DNA of 20,947 bases from JBKHHU01 sp046539045 (GTDB lineage Bacteria; Planctomycetota; Phycisphaerae; SM23-33). The DNA lies in contig JBKHHU010000042.1 in assembly GCA_046539045.1 (NCBI GenBank), positions 1 through 20,947 of the forward strand. Reading direction: 5' to 3'. This document shows, one piece after another, positions 1 to 7,139 of the stretch; position 1 is the stretch's first letter, and every line of letters starts with the position of its first letter. Below the pieces are notes generated by a model that saw only the letters and a program-made list of their open reading frames with translations, searched no databases and was not told the DNA's origin. The position numbers and the translations under genes were made by a program.

Positions 1-55
1 AAAACGCCCTGAATCTCTTCAAGGCGTTTCTCGGTAGTGGAGCTGCGGGGATTCG
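1..55 (-). repeat. Direct repeat copy of tRNA-Ala 3' end plus terminator (displaced)
   Basis: Positions 1-55 are identical to 172-226. On the minus strand the segment contains the last 18 nt of tRNA-Ala (T-arm 3' side, acceptor 3' strand and discriminator base) followed by the tRNA terminator hairpin. The tRNA 5' part is absent: upstream of the shared segment the sequence is unrelated to a tRNA. The repeat may extend left of the window. This is the arrangement left when an element integrates into a tRNA 3' end, but a simple partial duplication would look the same. Confidence 0.75.
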
Positions 56-96
56 CTTCGCGGCGCCTTCGGCGTCGAACGGCCCGGAGAGGCATC

Positions 97-113
97 CGAT
101 CTCTGGGAGATCG
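97..113. repeat. Short perfect hairpin between the two tRNA-Ala 3' copies
   Basis: CGATCTC-TGG-GAGATCG is a perfect 7-bp dyad with a 3-nt loop, inside the roughly 115 bp between the two direct repeats. The same interval carries CGAATCCCCGC at 128-138, an inverted copy of GCGGGGATTCG at 45-55 and 216-226. No gene is visible in this interval. Confidence 0.5.
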
Positions 114-167
114 TCTGCACCGTGGTTCGAATCCCCGCTTTGGGTTCGGGCAACCCTTTGGCGCATG

Positions 168-200
168 AAAAAAAACGCCCTGAATCTCTTCAAGGCGTTT
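168..200 (-). terminator. Rho-independent terminator of tRNA-Ala
   Basis: Read on the minus strand, 200-173 forms a 12-bp stem (AAACGCCTTGAA paired with TTCAGGGCGTTT, one G-T pair) closed by a GAGA tetraloop. The final three stem T residues continue into a run of eight T (175-168). It lies 8 nt beyond the tRNA 3' end. A second copy of the stem is at 2-29. Confidence 0.9.
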
Positions 201-208
201 CTCGGTAG

Positions 209-281
209 TGGAGCTGCGGGGATTCGAACCCCGGACCTTCTGCATGCCATGCAGACGCGCTCCCAGCTGCGCCACAGCCCC
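209..281 (-). tRNA. tRNA-Ala (anticodon GGC)
   Basis: The 73-nt cloverleaf reads 5' to 3' from 281 down to 209. The acceptor stem pairs GGGGCTG with CAGCTCC and includes the G3-U70 wobble that identifies alanine tRNAs. The anticodon stem TCTGC/GCAGA encloses the loop ATGGCAT, giving anticodon GGC. The T arm is CGGGG-TTCGAAT-CCCCG. The discriminator base is A and CCA is not encoded. A promoter lies upstream and a terminator just downstream. Confidence 0.97.
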
Positions 282-321
282 ATGCTGGTCTTCCTGCCGC
301 GTTTGTTGCGACAGGGCGATT

Positions 322-350
322 ATTTAACCAAGATTGCCCGCGACGGTCAA
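322..350 (-). promoter_or_regulatory. Sigma-70-type promoter for tRNA-Ala
   Basis: On the minus strand TTGACC (350-345) and TTAAAT (327-322) are separated by exactly 17 nt, close to the sigma-70 consensus. The predicted transcript starts about 35 nt before the mature tRNA 5' end at 281, leaving a normal leader for RNase P to remove. Confidence 0.7.
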
Positions 351-452
351 CCCTCCGCGACAATTTGTTCTAAATTCTTTTCGGCAGTACGCTCGAAAAA
401 CTTTACAGGACCGGTAAACGCAACCGGCTGGTTCGGCAATAAGAGTGAACCC

Positions 453-995
453 ATGGCCCAGGAGATGAGTCTGAGCGAGTTGATGGATCGTGCGTCGGCG
501 GGTGACCCTGCCGCGTTCGGGCAACTGGCCGACGCGATGCAGGACCGACTGTACCGCTTCGCGCTTGCCCACGGTCTTCATCGCGCTGATGCCGCCGAGG
601 CCGTTCAGGATGCGATGATGAGGGCTTGGCGTTCGCGGGCTCGCTGGAAAAAGGGTGGGAACGCCAACTCCTGGCTGCACGGGATCACGCTCAATGTCGT
701 GCGAGAGCAACGCAGGCGACTGGGCAAAATCCGGGCCTCCGGGCTCGATCCGGACTTGCTGGCGGGGGGCGACTCCGCCGGCACGGCAGAGCGAGAGGAA
801 CGGCTGGGGCGCATGGCCGAGGCCATGCAGCAGCTTCCCCCGCGGCAGAGAGAAGCTCTCACCTGCCGATACCTCCGACAGATGAGCGTGAAGGAAACCG
901 CCGAGGCGATGGGCTGTGCCGAGGGAACGGTGAAGGCGGCAGCGTTTGCCGCCTTGGAGAACTTGCGAAAAGCTTTGGACACGACCGATGAATGA
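453..995 (+). CDS. RNA polymerase sigma factor, ECF subfamily
   Basis: A 180-residue sigma-70 family protein of the two-domain ECF type. Region 2 spans about residues 10-80 and includes the segment DAAEAVQDAMMRAW and a WLHGITLNVVRE core. Region 4 spans about 125-178, with LPPRQREAL and the helix-turn-helix MSVKETAEAMGCAEGTVKAA. It should direct RNA polymerase to a special promoter set. The frame stays open upstream to 165, but that part is translated tRNA and terminator; ATG 453 is the first start giving a family-length protein. The stop overlaps the next start by 8 bp, so the two are probably translationally coupled. The signal it answers cannot be read from the sequence. Confidence 0.92.
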   Translation: MAQEMSLSELMDRASAGDPAAFGQLADAMQDRLYRFALAHGLHRADAAEAVQDAMMRAWRSRARWKKGGNANSWLHGITLNVVREQRRRLGKIRASGLDPDLLAGGDSAGTAEREERLGRMAEAMQQLPPRQREALTCRYLRQMSVKETAEAMGCAEGTVKAAAFAALENLRKALDTTDE

Positions 996-1500
996 CCGTC
1001 AACTACAATCCGAGGAGCGATTCGACGAGCTGCTGGGGGATCTCTCGCTTTTGCGGCAGCGAATCGATGAACACACCTTCCCGGGCAGGGCATGGCAGGT
1101 ACCCGCCAGCCGCTCTGGCCGGCCTGCGATCCTGCGGTGGGCTGCGGGCGCCGCTGCCGTTGCTGCGTTGATTGCGGTCCTGGTCACGCTGGCGGTGGTT
1201 CTGCAGCAGCCCGAAGAAAGACAAATGACGGTGACGCAGGACCTGCCGGACACGGGGGAGGAACCGGTCGAGCTGTCGTTCGGCGTTCCGACGGATATCG
1301 ATCCGGGCTTCGTGGCGGAGACCCCCCCGACAGCACCGGCTCCCATGGAATCACTGGATCCTTCGCTGACAGCGGAGATTACGATGGACGTTCCGACATT
1401 CTATTCGCCGGTAGAGGATGTGGATCAACTGGAATGGGAAATACCTACCCTCTCGATACCGTCTTCGGACGAAGGGAGCAATGACTATGACGAATCGTAA
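988..1500 (+). CDS. Single-span membrane protein, candidate anti-sigma factor
   Basis: A 170-residue protein. Residues 1-45 are charged and cytoplasmic with a likely helix, one transmembrane segment covers about 49-73, and the rest is acidic and Pro/Thr/Ser-rich, probably extracytoplasmic. Its position directly after the ECF gene with an 8-bp overlap, and its topology, fit a membrane anti-sigma factor. The zinc anti-sigma motif HxxxCxxC is absent, so it is not the usual ZAS class. The role rests on context, not on a recognised domain. The ATG at 988 was chosen because it overlaps the sigma stop. Confidence 0.72.
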   Translation: MNDRQLQSEERFDELLGDLSLLRQRIDEHTFPGRAWQVPASRSGRPAILRWAAGAAAVAALIAVLVTLAVVLQQPEERQMTVTQDLPDTGEEPVELSFGVPTDIDPGFVAETPPTAPAPMESLDPSLTAEITMDVPTFYSPVEDVDQLEWEIPTLSIPSSDEGSNDYDES

Positions 1501-2011
1501 AGCGAAGATCATACTGGGACTGCTGCTGACGGCGCTGGTTGCCGGGCTGCTTGTTTCCGACGCCACCGCCCAACGGAACGGCGCGGGCCAAGACCGCACC
1601 TCAACGGCCGGACGCCCGACCACCCGTCCCGGTTTCTCTCACCCGCGCATGCGAAGTCGCGGCCACCGGTTCCGGCCGGAAATGATGGAGCGGATGGGCA
1701 GCTACATCGGCTACGTCAACCGGATGAAGAGCGTATGCTTCGATCCGGAACTGGCCGGGATGATCGCGGTTGGTGGCCTCCGTCGTGATGTGGAGCGGAA
1801 ACCTGAGGAGACGGCCGAGGAATTGGAAGAACTGCTCAAGGAGACCGAATCTCTCGGACTGCGCAACTGCATCCGGATGAGTCTGCGGGACATTTACAAG
1901 GCCCAGGGCGAGGACGAGAAAGTACTGAAGCATCTCCGCAAGATGATTGCCGAGAATGATGCTGCCTTGGCGGAGCGGGAACGTAGCGACACAACTCGCG
2001 GGCCTCGCTGA
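1487..2011 (+). CDS. Secreted helical protein of the ECF operon, unknown function
   Basis: A 174-residue protein with a clear N-terminal signal peptide (TNRK, a hydrophobic stretch, then SDATAQ; probable cleavage near residue 29). A low-complexity Arg/Gly/Pro/Thr stretch follows (30-65), then helices rich in Glu, Lys and Leu (about 66-165) that could form one or two TPR-like hairpins. Cysteines 84 and 128 could form a disulfide. ATG 1487 has GGGAG 8 nt upstream; ATG 1481 is in frame but too close to that site. It overlaps the preceding gene by 14 bp. I do not recognise a family; as the third operon member it may be an envelope sensor or a target of the sigma factor. Confidence 0.75.
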   Translation: MTNRKAKIILGLLLTALVAGLLVSDATAQRNGAGQDRTSTAGRPTTRPGFSHPRMRSRGHRFRPEMMERMGSYIGYVNRMKSVCFDPELAGMIAVGGLRRDVERKPEETAEELEELLKETESLGLRNCIRMSLRDIYKAQGEDEKVLKHLRKMIAENDAALAERERSDTTRGPR

Positions 2012-2032
2012 AAATTCGGCAGCAGTTGCGAA

Positions 2033-2057
2033 CCCGGCACCCGGTTGCTCAGCCGGG
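2033..2057 (+). terminator. Possible weak terminator after the sigma operon
   Basis: CCCGGC (2033-2038) pairs with GCCGGG (2052-2057) around a 13-nt loop, followed by GTCTGTTT rather than a clean T run. It sits 22 nt after the last stop of the sigma operon. The position is right but the tail is weak. Confidence 0.3.
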
Positions 2058-2144
2058 CGTCTGTTTATGCGCTGATTGGGAGCCCCGGACCTTCTATTGG
2101 CTGGTGAAGAGAGAGGCTGCGTCGGGAGAAAATGGAGTCAGGGT

Positions 2145-2173
2145 TTGTCAGCGGCGGCCGGACGTGGCACAAT
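2145..2173 (+). promoter_or_regulatory. Putative promoter of the flavodoxin-like gene
   Basis: TTGTCA (2145-2150) and CACAAT (2168-2173) are 17 nt apart. The -35 differs from consensus at one base and the -10 at two. The start codon of the gene is at 2233, about 50 nt beyond the expected transcription start. Confidence 0.45.
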
Positions 2174-2232
2174 ACTTTGGTAGCCTCGAATGGGGCTGAG
2201 AAGACCCGAACACAAATGTCTGGAGGCAGCTC

Positions 2233-2712
2233 ATGGCCCGCATGCTGGTTTGCTACTACTCGCGGACGCATCATACCCAACACATGGCCGACCTGATTGC
2301 CGATGCGGCCCGCAGTGTGGAGGGAATGGAAGTGCAGGACAAGCCCGTCGCTTCGGTCGACGCCAAGGACCTGCTGGATTACGACGCAATCGTGATGGGA
2401 TCTCCCACGTATTACGGCTCGATGGCGGCAGAGCTGAAGAAGCTGCTGGACGAGTCGGTTGCGCTGCACGGACAGTTGGAGGGCAAGGTCGGGGGCGCCT
2501 TTGCCAGCAGCGCCAATATCGGCGGGGGCAACGAGACGACGGTCATGGACATCCTGCGGGCCATGCTGATTCACGGGATGGCCGTGCAGGGGGTCCCCGC
2601 GGGCGATCATTACGGTCCGATCTCCATCGGCGACGTGGATGATCGTTCTCGGGAGCAGTGTGCCCGGTACGGCAAGACTCTGGCGAAGCTTGCGATCAAG
2701 TTACACGGGTAG
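2233..2712 (+). CDS. Flavodoxin-like / NAD(P)H-quinone oxidoreductase family protein
   Basis: A 159-residue single-domain flavodoxin fold. The FMN phosphate-binding loop SRTHHT lies at residues 10-15 after a first strand MLVCYY. A second FMN-contact region, MGSPTYYGSMAAELKKLLD, follows the strand YDAIVMG, and GGAFASSANIGGGNET is the third loop. This pattern matches the WrbA/flavodoxin group, which bind FMN and pass electrons from NAD(P)H to quinones or act as electron carriers. It is shorter than WrbA (about 200 residues), so substrate and partner cannot be named. GGAGG 7 nt upstream supports ATG 2233. It is cytosolic, with its own likely promoter. Confidence 0.85.
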   Translation: MARMLVCYYSRTHHTQHMADLIADAARSVEGMEVQDKPVASVDAKDLLDYDAIVMGSPTYYGSMAAELKKLLDESVALHGQLEGKVGGAFASSANIGGGNETTVMDILRAMLIHGMAVQGVPAGDHYGPISIGDVDDRSREQCARYGKTLAKLAIKLHG

Positions 2713-2754
2713 TCCCGCTGAAGAGATTCCCAACTACGGAATGGATGCCGTTCA

Positions 2755-3492
2755 ATGAGTGACAACCCCAGCCAAGGCGGACTTCCGGCGAGTCTGCAGA
2801 GCGATCACCCGCCGCTGGCGGTGCGCATCATGCTCGTGGCGGAAGTGTTTTTCTTCGTCGGTGTGATGACCACCTACCTGTGCGTCCTGCTGCCCAGCAA
2901 CAATACCATCCGCTGGTTCGACCCGGTCTTCTACGTCTTTGCCCTGGCGTTTCCGATCGGTATGAACATCCTGCACGGTGACTGGTTGCCGGACAGCGGA
3001 ATTCGCTTGGACAATATCAAACCGTCCGCGATCGAGGTGGGATTGGCCACCGCCGCCATGGCTGCCGGTCTCATGATCGTCGGATGGGCGGTGGACGGAT
3101 GGCACTGGCGGGACTGGGACCACTTGTCCAGCCGGATCGGCCGGTACGCTGCATGGGGTCCGATCCAGCAATACATGCTGCAGGCGTTCGGCTTACGACG
3201 GTTCAAACAGGCCCGCCTGAGCGACAACATGGCCGTCGTGGCCGCGGCGGGTGTTTTTGGTTTCCTGCATGCTCCCAACTGGCCGCTGGTGGGCATTACC
3301 TTCGGAGCCGGGCTGGTATGGTGCCGGCTGTTCCTGAGGCATCCGAACCTGCTGACGATCGGGCTGGCGCACGGGATTCTCGCGATTCTCATCTACTACG
3401 TACTGCCGGAAGCCTGGCTGCACAGGCTGGCCGTCGGCGGGATGTACTGGGAGGCGGTAGCCAAGTACGCCCAGCGGGTCGCTGGAGGCTGA
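2755..3492 (+). CDS. CPBP-like (CAAX protease family) membrane protein with altered active site
   Basis: A 245-residue multi-span membrane protein with about six hydrophobic segments. The CPBP signature FxxxH is present as FGFLH (F168, H172), followed by APNW, and a further histidine sits in LAHGIL (H206). The first CPBP motif, normally EExxxR, reads QQYMLQ (Q138-Q139), and the Asn that usually follows the third-motif His is Ala. The paired glutamates needed for proteolysis are therefore absent, and it is either a non-proteolytic relative or a variant subfamily. It starts 42 nt after the flavodoxin-like gene and ends 7 nt from a convergent, intact CPBP gene. Confidence 0.75.
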   Translation: MSDNPSQGGLPASLQSDHPPLAVRIMLVAEVFFFVGVMTTYLCVLLPSNNTIRWFDPVFYVFALAFPIGMNILHGDWLPDSGIRLDNIKPSAIEVGLATAAMAAGLMIVGWAVDGWHWRDWDHLSSRIGRYAAWGPIQQYMLQAFGLRRFKQARLSDNMAVVAAAGVFGFLHAPNWPLVGITFGAGLVWCRLFLRHPNLLTIGLAHGILAILIYYVLPEAWLHRLAVGGMYWEAVAKYAQRVAGG

Positions 3493-3499
3493 GCGGCGA

Positions 3500-4507
3500 T
3501 CAACCGAGTTGGACCAGCGTGAAAATGATGCTGGTGGTGTTGAACAGCGCGTGGATCAGGATCGGCACCAGCAACCGCCCCGACCGCTCGTAGCAGTAGC
3601 CCATCACAAGCGACAGGGCGAACAGGGACGGGAAATCCTGCCAGAAGGGCAAATGCACGAAGGTAAACACTGCCGAGACGATGAGCATCGCCCTCAAGGG
3701 GCTTTTGAGATGGTCGCGTGCTACCGATTGCAGCACGCCCCGGAAATACATCTCTTCGGCAATCGGCGCCAGCACGCATGCAGAGGCAGCAATCACCGTC
3801 AGTTGCATCGGTGAGGCTTCCTTCATCATCAGCAGCATCTCATTGGTTCGCGGGTCGGGCAGGTTGTACTGCTTGATCAGGAACAACGTGGCCGCCAGCA
3901 GCAGCATGGTCCACGGCCAGATGCACAAGTACCCCAGCAAGCTCCTGCCGATGTCGGCAGCGGTCTTCCGAGACGAGGTCGGGAGCAATGACGGCAGCGT
4001 GGGTTTGTTCATGAAGCCCGCGATCATCGGCAGCGACACTGCCCCAAGAAGCACCTGGTGGTACACAGTCGTGCCCAGCCGCATCCAGACGCTGTCAGGT
4101 GGAACAAACTGCGAAGCGATGCCCGTCAGAGCCAACAGCTGGATGAATATCAGCAGATAAGCCCCGATCGCCAGCACAATCGGAACCTTCATGCCCCGCT
4201 TCGGGGCTGTGTTATGGTTCAGCGGTTTGAAGCGGACAAAGGTGTAGATAGCCCAGCCGATACCCGCTGTCAGACCGATGCCCATCAGGGCGATCGTAGC
4301 AATCAACACCCCTCTATTGCCTTTCCCGGTATCGAACAGGCCCGGATCTTCTTCAGCGGTTTCTACGGGGTCCGGAGTGGGGGTCTGGGCGCCGATCTCC
4401 GAGTCGGACGCGCTGACGGTGGTCGGTGACTGGGCCGGACACTTTCCGGTGGTGATTAACAACGCGAAAAAGAGTATCATTCCCCCTCGCGACAAAGCGT
4501 TTGACAT
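3500..4507 (-). CDS. CPBP family intramembrane glutamic endopeptidase
   Basis: A protein of 335 residues from ATG 4507. It begins with a hydrophobic signal or anchor segment, then a Pro/Thr/Glu-rich linker and about seven membrane spans. All CPBP motifs are intact: EEMYFRG (E251, E252, R256), FTFVH (F281, H285) and HALFN (H319, N323). The family cleaves membrane substrates (CAAX proteins, bacteriocin precursors, anti-sigma factors); the substrate here is unknown. In-frame starts also exist at ATG 4519, ATG 4537 and TTG 4552. TTG 4552 has a GGAG site 10 nt upstream, but would leave only 17 bp between divergent starts, so the start is uncertain by up to 15 codons. Confidence 0.88.
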   Translation of the reverse strand: MSNALSRGGMILFFALLITTGKCPAQSPTTVSASDSEIGAQTPTPDPVETAEEDPGLFDTGKGNRGVLIATIALMGIGLTAGIGWAIYTFVRFKPLNHNTAPKRGMKVPIVLAIGAYLLIFIQLLALTGIASQFVPPDSVWMRLGTTVYHQVLLGAVSLPMIAGFMNKPTLPSLLPTSSRKTAADIGRSLLGYLCIWPWTMLLLAATLFLIKQYNLPDPRTNEMLLMMKEASPMQLTVIAASACVLAPIAEEMYFRGVLQSVARDHLKSPLRAMLIVSAVFTFVHLPFWQDFPSLFALSLVMGYCYERSGRLLVPILIHALFNTTSIIFTLVQLG

Positions 4508-4569
4508 CCTGAAACCCATGCGGTTACCGTGACCCATCAGACTATTTGCCAAGAGACTGAGACTCCTGT

Positions 4570-5403
4570 ATGGCCAAGAATATATTGCACACGATACTGG
4601 AAACCAAGCGCAAAGAGGTTTCCGACCTGTACGACCGGTCTTCCCTGGAGGAGATGAAAGCGGCAGCCGACGGGGCAGAGCGCCCGCGGAATTTCTACTC
4701 CGCCGTCACCGCCAGACCGAAGCGTCTGCTGAACTTGATCGCGGAGGTGAAGAAGGCTTCCCCATCGGCTGGGATCATACGCGAGGATTTCGATCCGGTC
4801 GCGATCGCGCAAGCGTACGAAAAAGGCGGAGCCAATGCTTTGAGCGTGCTGACCGATGAGCAGTATTTTCGGGGGTCGCTTCAGTTCCTGAAAGACATCC
4901 GGCAGGCCGTCGATCTGCCGATCCTCCGCAAGGACTTCATTATTGATCCCATCCAGGTCTACCAGGCCCGCGCTGCCGGAGCCGATGCGGTTCTGTTGAT
5001 TGCCGCGGCCCTCAAGCCGGGCGACCTGATGGACCTGGCGATCCTCGCCACCGAATTGAGAATGACGTGCCTGATCGAAGTCCACGAAGCCGATGAACTG
5101 CTCCGGCTGCGTTCGATGGTCGGTTTCCCGCACGCCGGGTACAGCCTGCTCGGGATCAACAACCGGGATCTGACGACCTTCAACGTCGACCTCAACACCA
5201 CCATCCGTCTGAAGGAGTTCGCCGACTCTCAGGTCCCGGTCGTCAGCGAGTCCGGTATTAGATCGAGGGATGATGTCCGCAGGCTGGCCGATGCCGGCGT
5301 CAAGGCGGTGCTTGTGGGCGAGACGTTGATGCGGTTTGAGCATGTGGAAGAAGGAATCGATGCCATACTCGGGCCGATCCGCAAAGGAAATGGAGAGCAG
5401 TGA
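4570..5403 (+). CDS. trpC: Indole-3-glycerol-phosphate synthase
   Basis: A 277-residue TIM-barrel enzyme that closes the indole ring of carboxyphenylamino-deoxyribulose phosphate, the fourth step of tryptophan synthesis, in the cytosol. Visible catalytic residues: E59 and K61 in IAEVKKASPS, K121 in LRKDFIID, E170 in LIEVHEADE, N197 in GINNRDL, and E227-S228 in SESGI. The phosphate-binding end VKAVLVGETLMR is intact. Length is slightly above the usual 255-270. No other trp gene is in the window. A TTGACA hexamer lies at 4501-4506, but its matching -10 is poor. A clear ribosome-binding site is not seen before ATG 4570. The next gene begins 2 nt after the stop. Confidence 0.97.
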   Translation: MAKNILHTILETKRKEVSDLYDRSSLEEMKAAADGAERPRNFYSAVTARPKRLLNLIAEVKKASPSAGIIREDFDPVAIAQAYEKGGANALSVLTDEQYFRGSLQFLKDIRQAVDLPILRKDFIIDPIQVYQARAAGADAVLLIAAALKPGDLMDLAILATELRMTCLIEVHEADELLRLRSMVGFPHAGYSLLGINNRDLTTFNVDLNTTIRLKEFADSQVPVVSESGIRSRDDVRRLADAGVKAVLVGETLMRFEHVEEGIDAILGPIRKGNGEQ

Positions 5404-5405
5404 AT

Positions 5406-6566
5406 ATGCCTGCCCGCAGGAGCAGTAAACACGCCTCGAGCAAACCGGCCGAGCAGAAGAAGACCTCTCCGGTGGTCTGGGTTCTCCTCGCGGCGACCGT
5501 TCTGGTGATCGGGATCACGATCTATATCGTCGCCAAGCCCGGAGAAACGCCCCCCGCGCCGCCCACTCCCGATCGGCCGCAACTGGCCGATCGTGTCGTG
5601 TCCCAGGCACGCGGACTCATCGAAAGCGGCAGACCTGCTGATGCCATTCCGTTGATGCAGGCGTACGTGCGAAGCCATCCGCAGGATGCGACGGTTCGCC
5701 CGCTCTTGGCCGAAGTGCAGCTGCGGACGGGGATGGAGGACGAGGCCGAGAAGACTATCCTCGCCCTCCTCCAGCAGGCTCCGGAATCGGCCAAGGGGCA
5801 CTTTCTCAGGAGCCTCCTGCTGCAGATGAAGGGCGATCCCGCGTACAAGCGGGAACTGAAGCTTGCGGCAGAGAGCCCCGGTGCGACGGCTCGCATCCTT
5901 GCCGCCTACGGAATGTTGCTCATGCAGGAGGATCAGAAAGACCAGGCGGCTGAGTACTTGCAGCGGGCTGTTCAGGCCGAGCCCAGCGCGCCCGATCCGT
6001 ACGTGGCCCTGGCACAACTGCGCCTGCAGGACAACCAGTTCGAATCCGCCGTGGATCTGCTGAGCCGCGCACAGAAAATTGCTCCGGATAGCGTGCAGAT
6101 CAAGGCACTGCTCGCCGATGCCCAGAAGAATCTCGGGCAATACTCCGCCGCTGCCGAAGTGCTGCAGACGGCGATCGCCTCCGAACCCGACAACTGGTTG
6201 CTGATGATGGAGTACGGAAAGGTGCTGACGTTGATGCGGGATTACGCGGCCGCTGCCAAAACGTTTGCCAAGGCGTCCGAGTATGAGCCGGTAGCCCCGG
6301 AGGCGGCGTTCCGAGCAGCCCGTTGCTACTACTTCCTGGACGAGTTCGCCGAGGCGATGAAGTACATTGATACCGCAAGTGCAGCCAAGCCGGGCGACCC
6401 AAAGGTGGAATCGTGGGTGGAGAGAATTGAGCTGGCTCGGTTTGGCCGGCCCAAGGAAAAGACCGGAGCGGTCATCGTGCCCTCCGTTCCGCAGGAGAAC
6501 GACACGTCGGGCACAGGCATCTCCGTTCCGTCTCCGCTGACACCGGCGACCAGACCGTCCGACTGA
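5406..6566 (+). CDS. Membrane-anchored tetratricopeptide repeat protein
   Basis: A 386-residue protein. A basic N-terminus is followed by one transmembrane anchor (about 22-43), a Pro-rich linker, and helical repeats from about 60 to 350. Several are recognisable TPRs, for example ARGLIESGRPADAIPLMQAY and AEYLQRAVQAEPSAPDPYVA. The tail after 355 is low complexity. TPR domains bind other proteins, so it is likely a scaffold or assembly factor on the outer side of the cytoplasmic membrane. ATG 5406 has GGAG 10 nt upstream; GTG 5400 is also in frame but too close to it. It starts 2 nt after the trpC stop, so it is probably co-transcribed, with no obvious functional link. Confidence 0.85.
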   Translation: MPARRSSKHASSKPAEQKKTSPVVWVLLAATVLVIGITIYIVAKPGETPPAPPTPDRPQLADRVVSQARGLIESGRPADAIPLMQAYVRSHPQDATVRPLLAEVQLRTGMEDEAEKTILALLQQAPESAKGHFLRSLLLQMKGDPAYKRELKLAAESPGATARILAAYGMLLMQEDQKDQAAEYLQRAVQAEPSAPDPYVALAQLRLQDNQFESAVDLLSRAQKIAPDSVQIKALLADAQKNLGQYSAAAEVLQTAIASEPDNWLLMMEYGKVLTLMRDYAAAAKTFAKASEYEPVAPEAAFRAARCYYFLDEFAEAMKYIDTASAAKPGDPKVESWVERIELARFGRPKEKTGAVIVPSVPQENDTSGTGISVPSPLTPATRPSD

Positions 6567-6575
6567 AATCCGCGT

Positions 6576-7139
6576 CTATCTGCCGAGGAAGTAGATGATC
6601 GCGATGAAGGCCGCCAACGCGACGACGGCGGAGACGAGCGTCAGCATGAAGATCATCGCCAGACGCAGCGGCTGACTCCGCTTGCCGGGTACAAACCCGG
6701 GCGGGTATTCCGGCTGCTCGGTGGTCGTGGAAGGGGCAGCAGGATGCGATCGACCGCTCTCGTGTTCCGTTTCCTCGAATGCATCCGCCGGGAGGATGTC
6801 GGTTTCAAGGTTGGCTTCCTCATCCTCTTCCTGCATTGCCGAGGTCAGGTCCAGTTCATCCTCTTCGGGCTCGGATTCAGTCGGAGGCGGGGGGGCTTGA
6901 CCGGATTTCCGGCGGCCGAAAGACTCATCCAAAGCGCCGGCCAGTTCTGCCAGAGGTGCAGCAGGGTCCGGCTCCTGACTCTGCGCAGCAACAGAACTGC
7001 CCGCAGGCAATCCTTCCTGCGGAACCGTGATGATGCCACCGCAGCCCGGACATTTGCCCTGTTTGCCCGCATGTCTGTCGCTCATGCGGAGCAGGCTGCC
7101 GCAATGAGGGCATTCAAAGCGCTTCAAGGCTGATCCCAT
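6576..7139 (-). CDS. Zinc-ribbon protein with C-terminal membrane anchor
   Basis: A 187-residue protein. The N-terminal zinc ribbon has CPHCG (C10, C13) and CPGCG (C30, C33), with the spacing of short treble-clef ribbons such as the MJ0042 type. Residues 40-155 are acidic, Pro/Ser/Glu-rich and probably disordered. Residues about 160-185 form one transmembrane segment, leaving a very short tail. It is a tail-anchored protein with the ribbon in the cytoplasm. Its ATG shares one base with the stop of the YhbY gene (TGATG), so it is translationally coupled as the last gene of the kinase operon. The function is unknown; the disordered stretch is a possible phosphorylation target. Confidence 0.8.
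   Translation of the reverse strand: MGSALKRFECPHCGSLLRMSDRHAGKQGKCPGCGGIITVPQEGLPAGSSVAAQSQEPDPAAPLAELAGALDESFGRRKSGQAPPPPTESEPEEDELDLTSAMQEEDEEANLETDILPADAFEETEHESGRSHPAAPSTTTEQPEYPPGFVPGKRSQPLRLAMIFMLTLVSAVVALAAFIAIIYFLGR

Noticed and set aside
45..140. Possible second tRNA or tmRNA fragment between the two direct repeats
   Set aside because: CGAATCCCCGC at 128-138 looks like a T arm, but no matching 5' acceptor, D arm or anticodon arm can be folded on either strand, so no further RNA gene is called.
165..452. N-terminal extension of the sigma factor frame
   Set aside because: This part of the open frame is translated terminator, tRNA-Ala antisense and promoter sequence; the protein matches the family only from 453.
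4553..4581. TTGCCA / TATGGC promoter-like pair with 17-nt spacing just before trpC
   Set aside because: The -10-like hexamer overlaps the trpC start codon itself, so a transcript from it would begin after the ATG.
4537..5343. Minus-strand open frame over trpC
   Set aside because: The opposite strand encodes an unmistakable TrpC with all catalytic residues.
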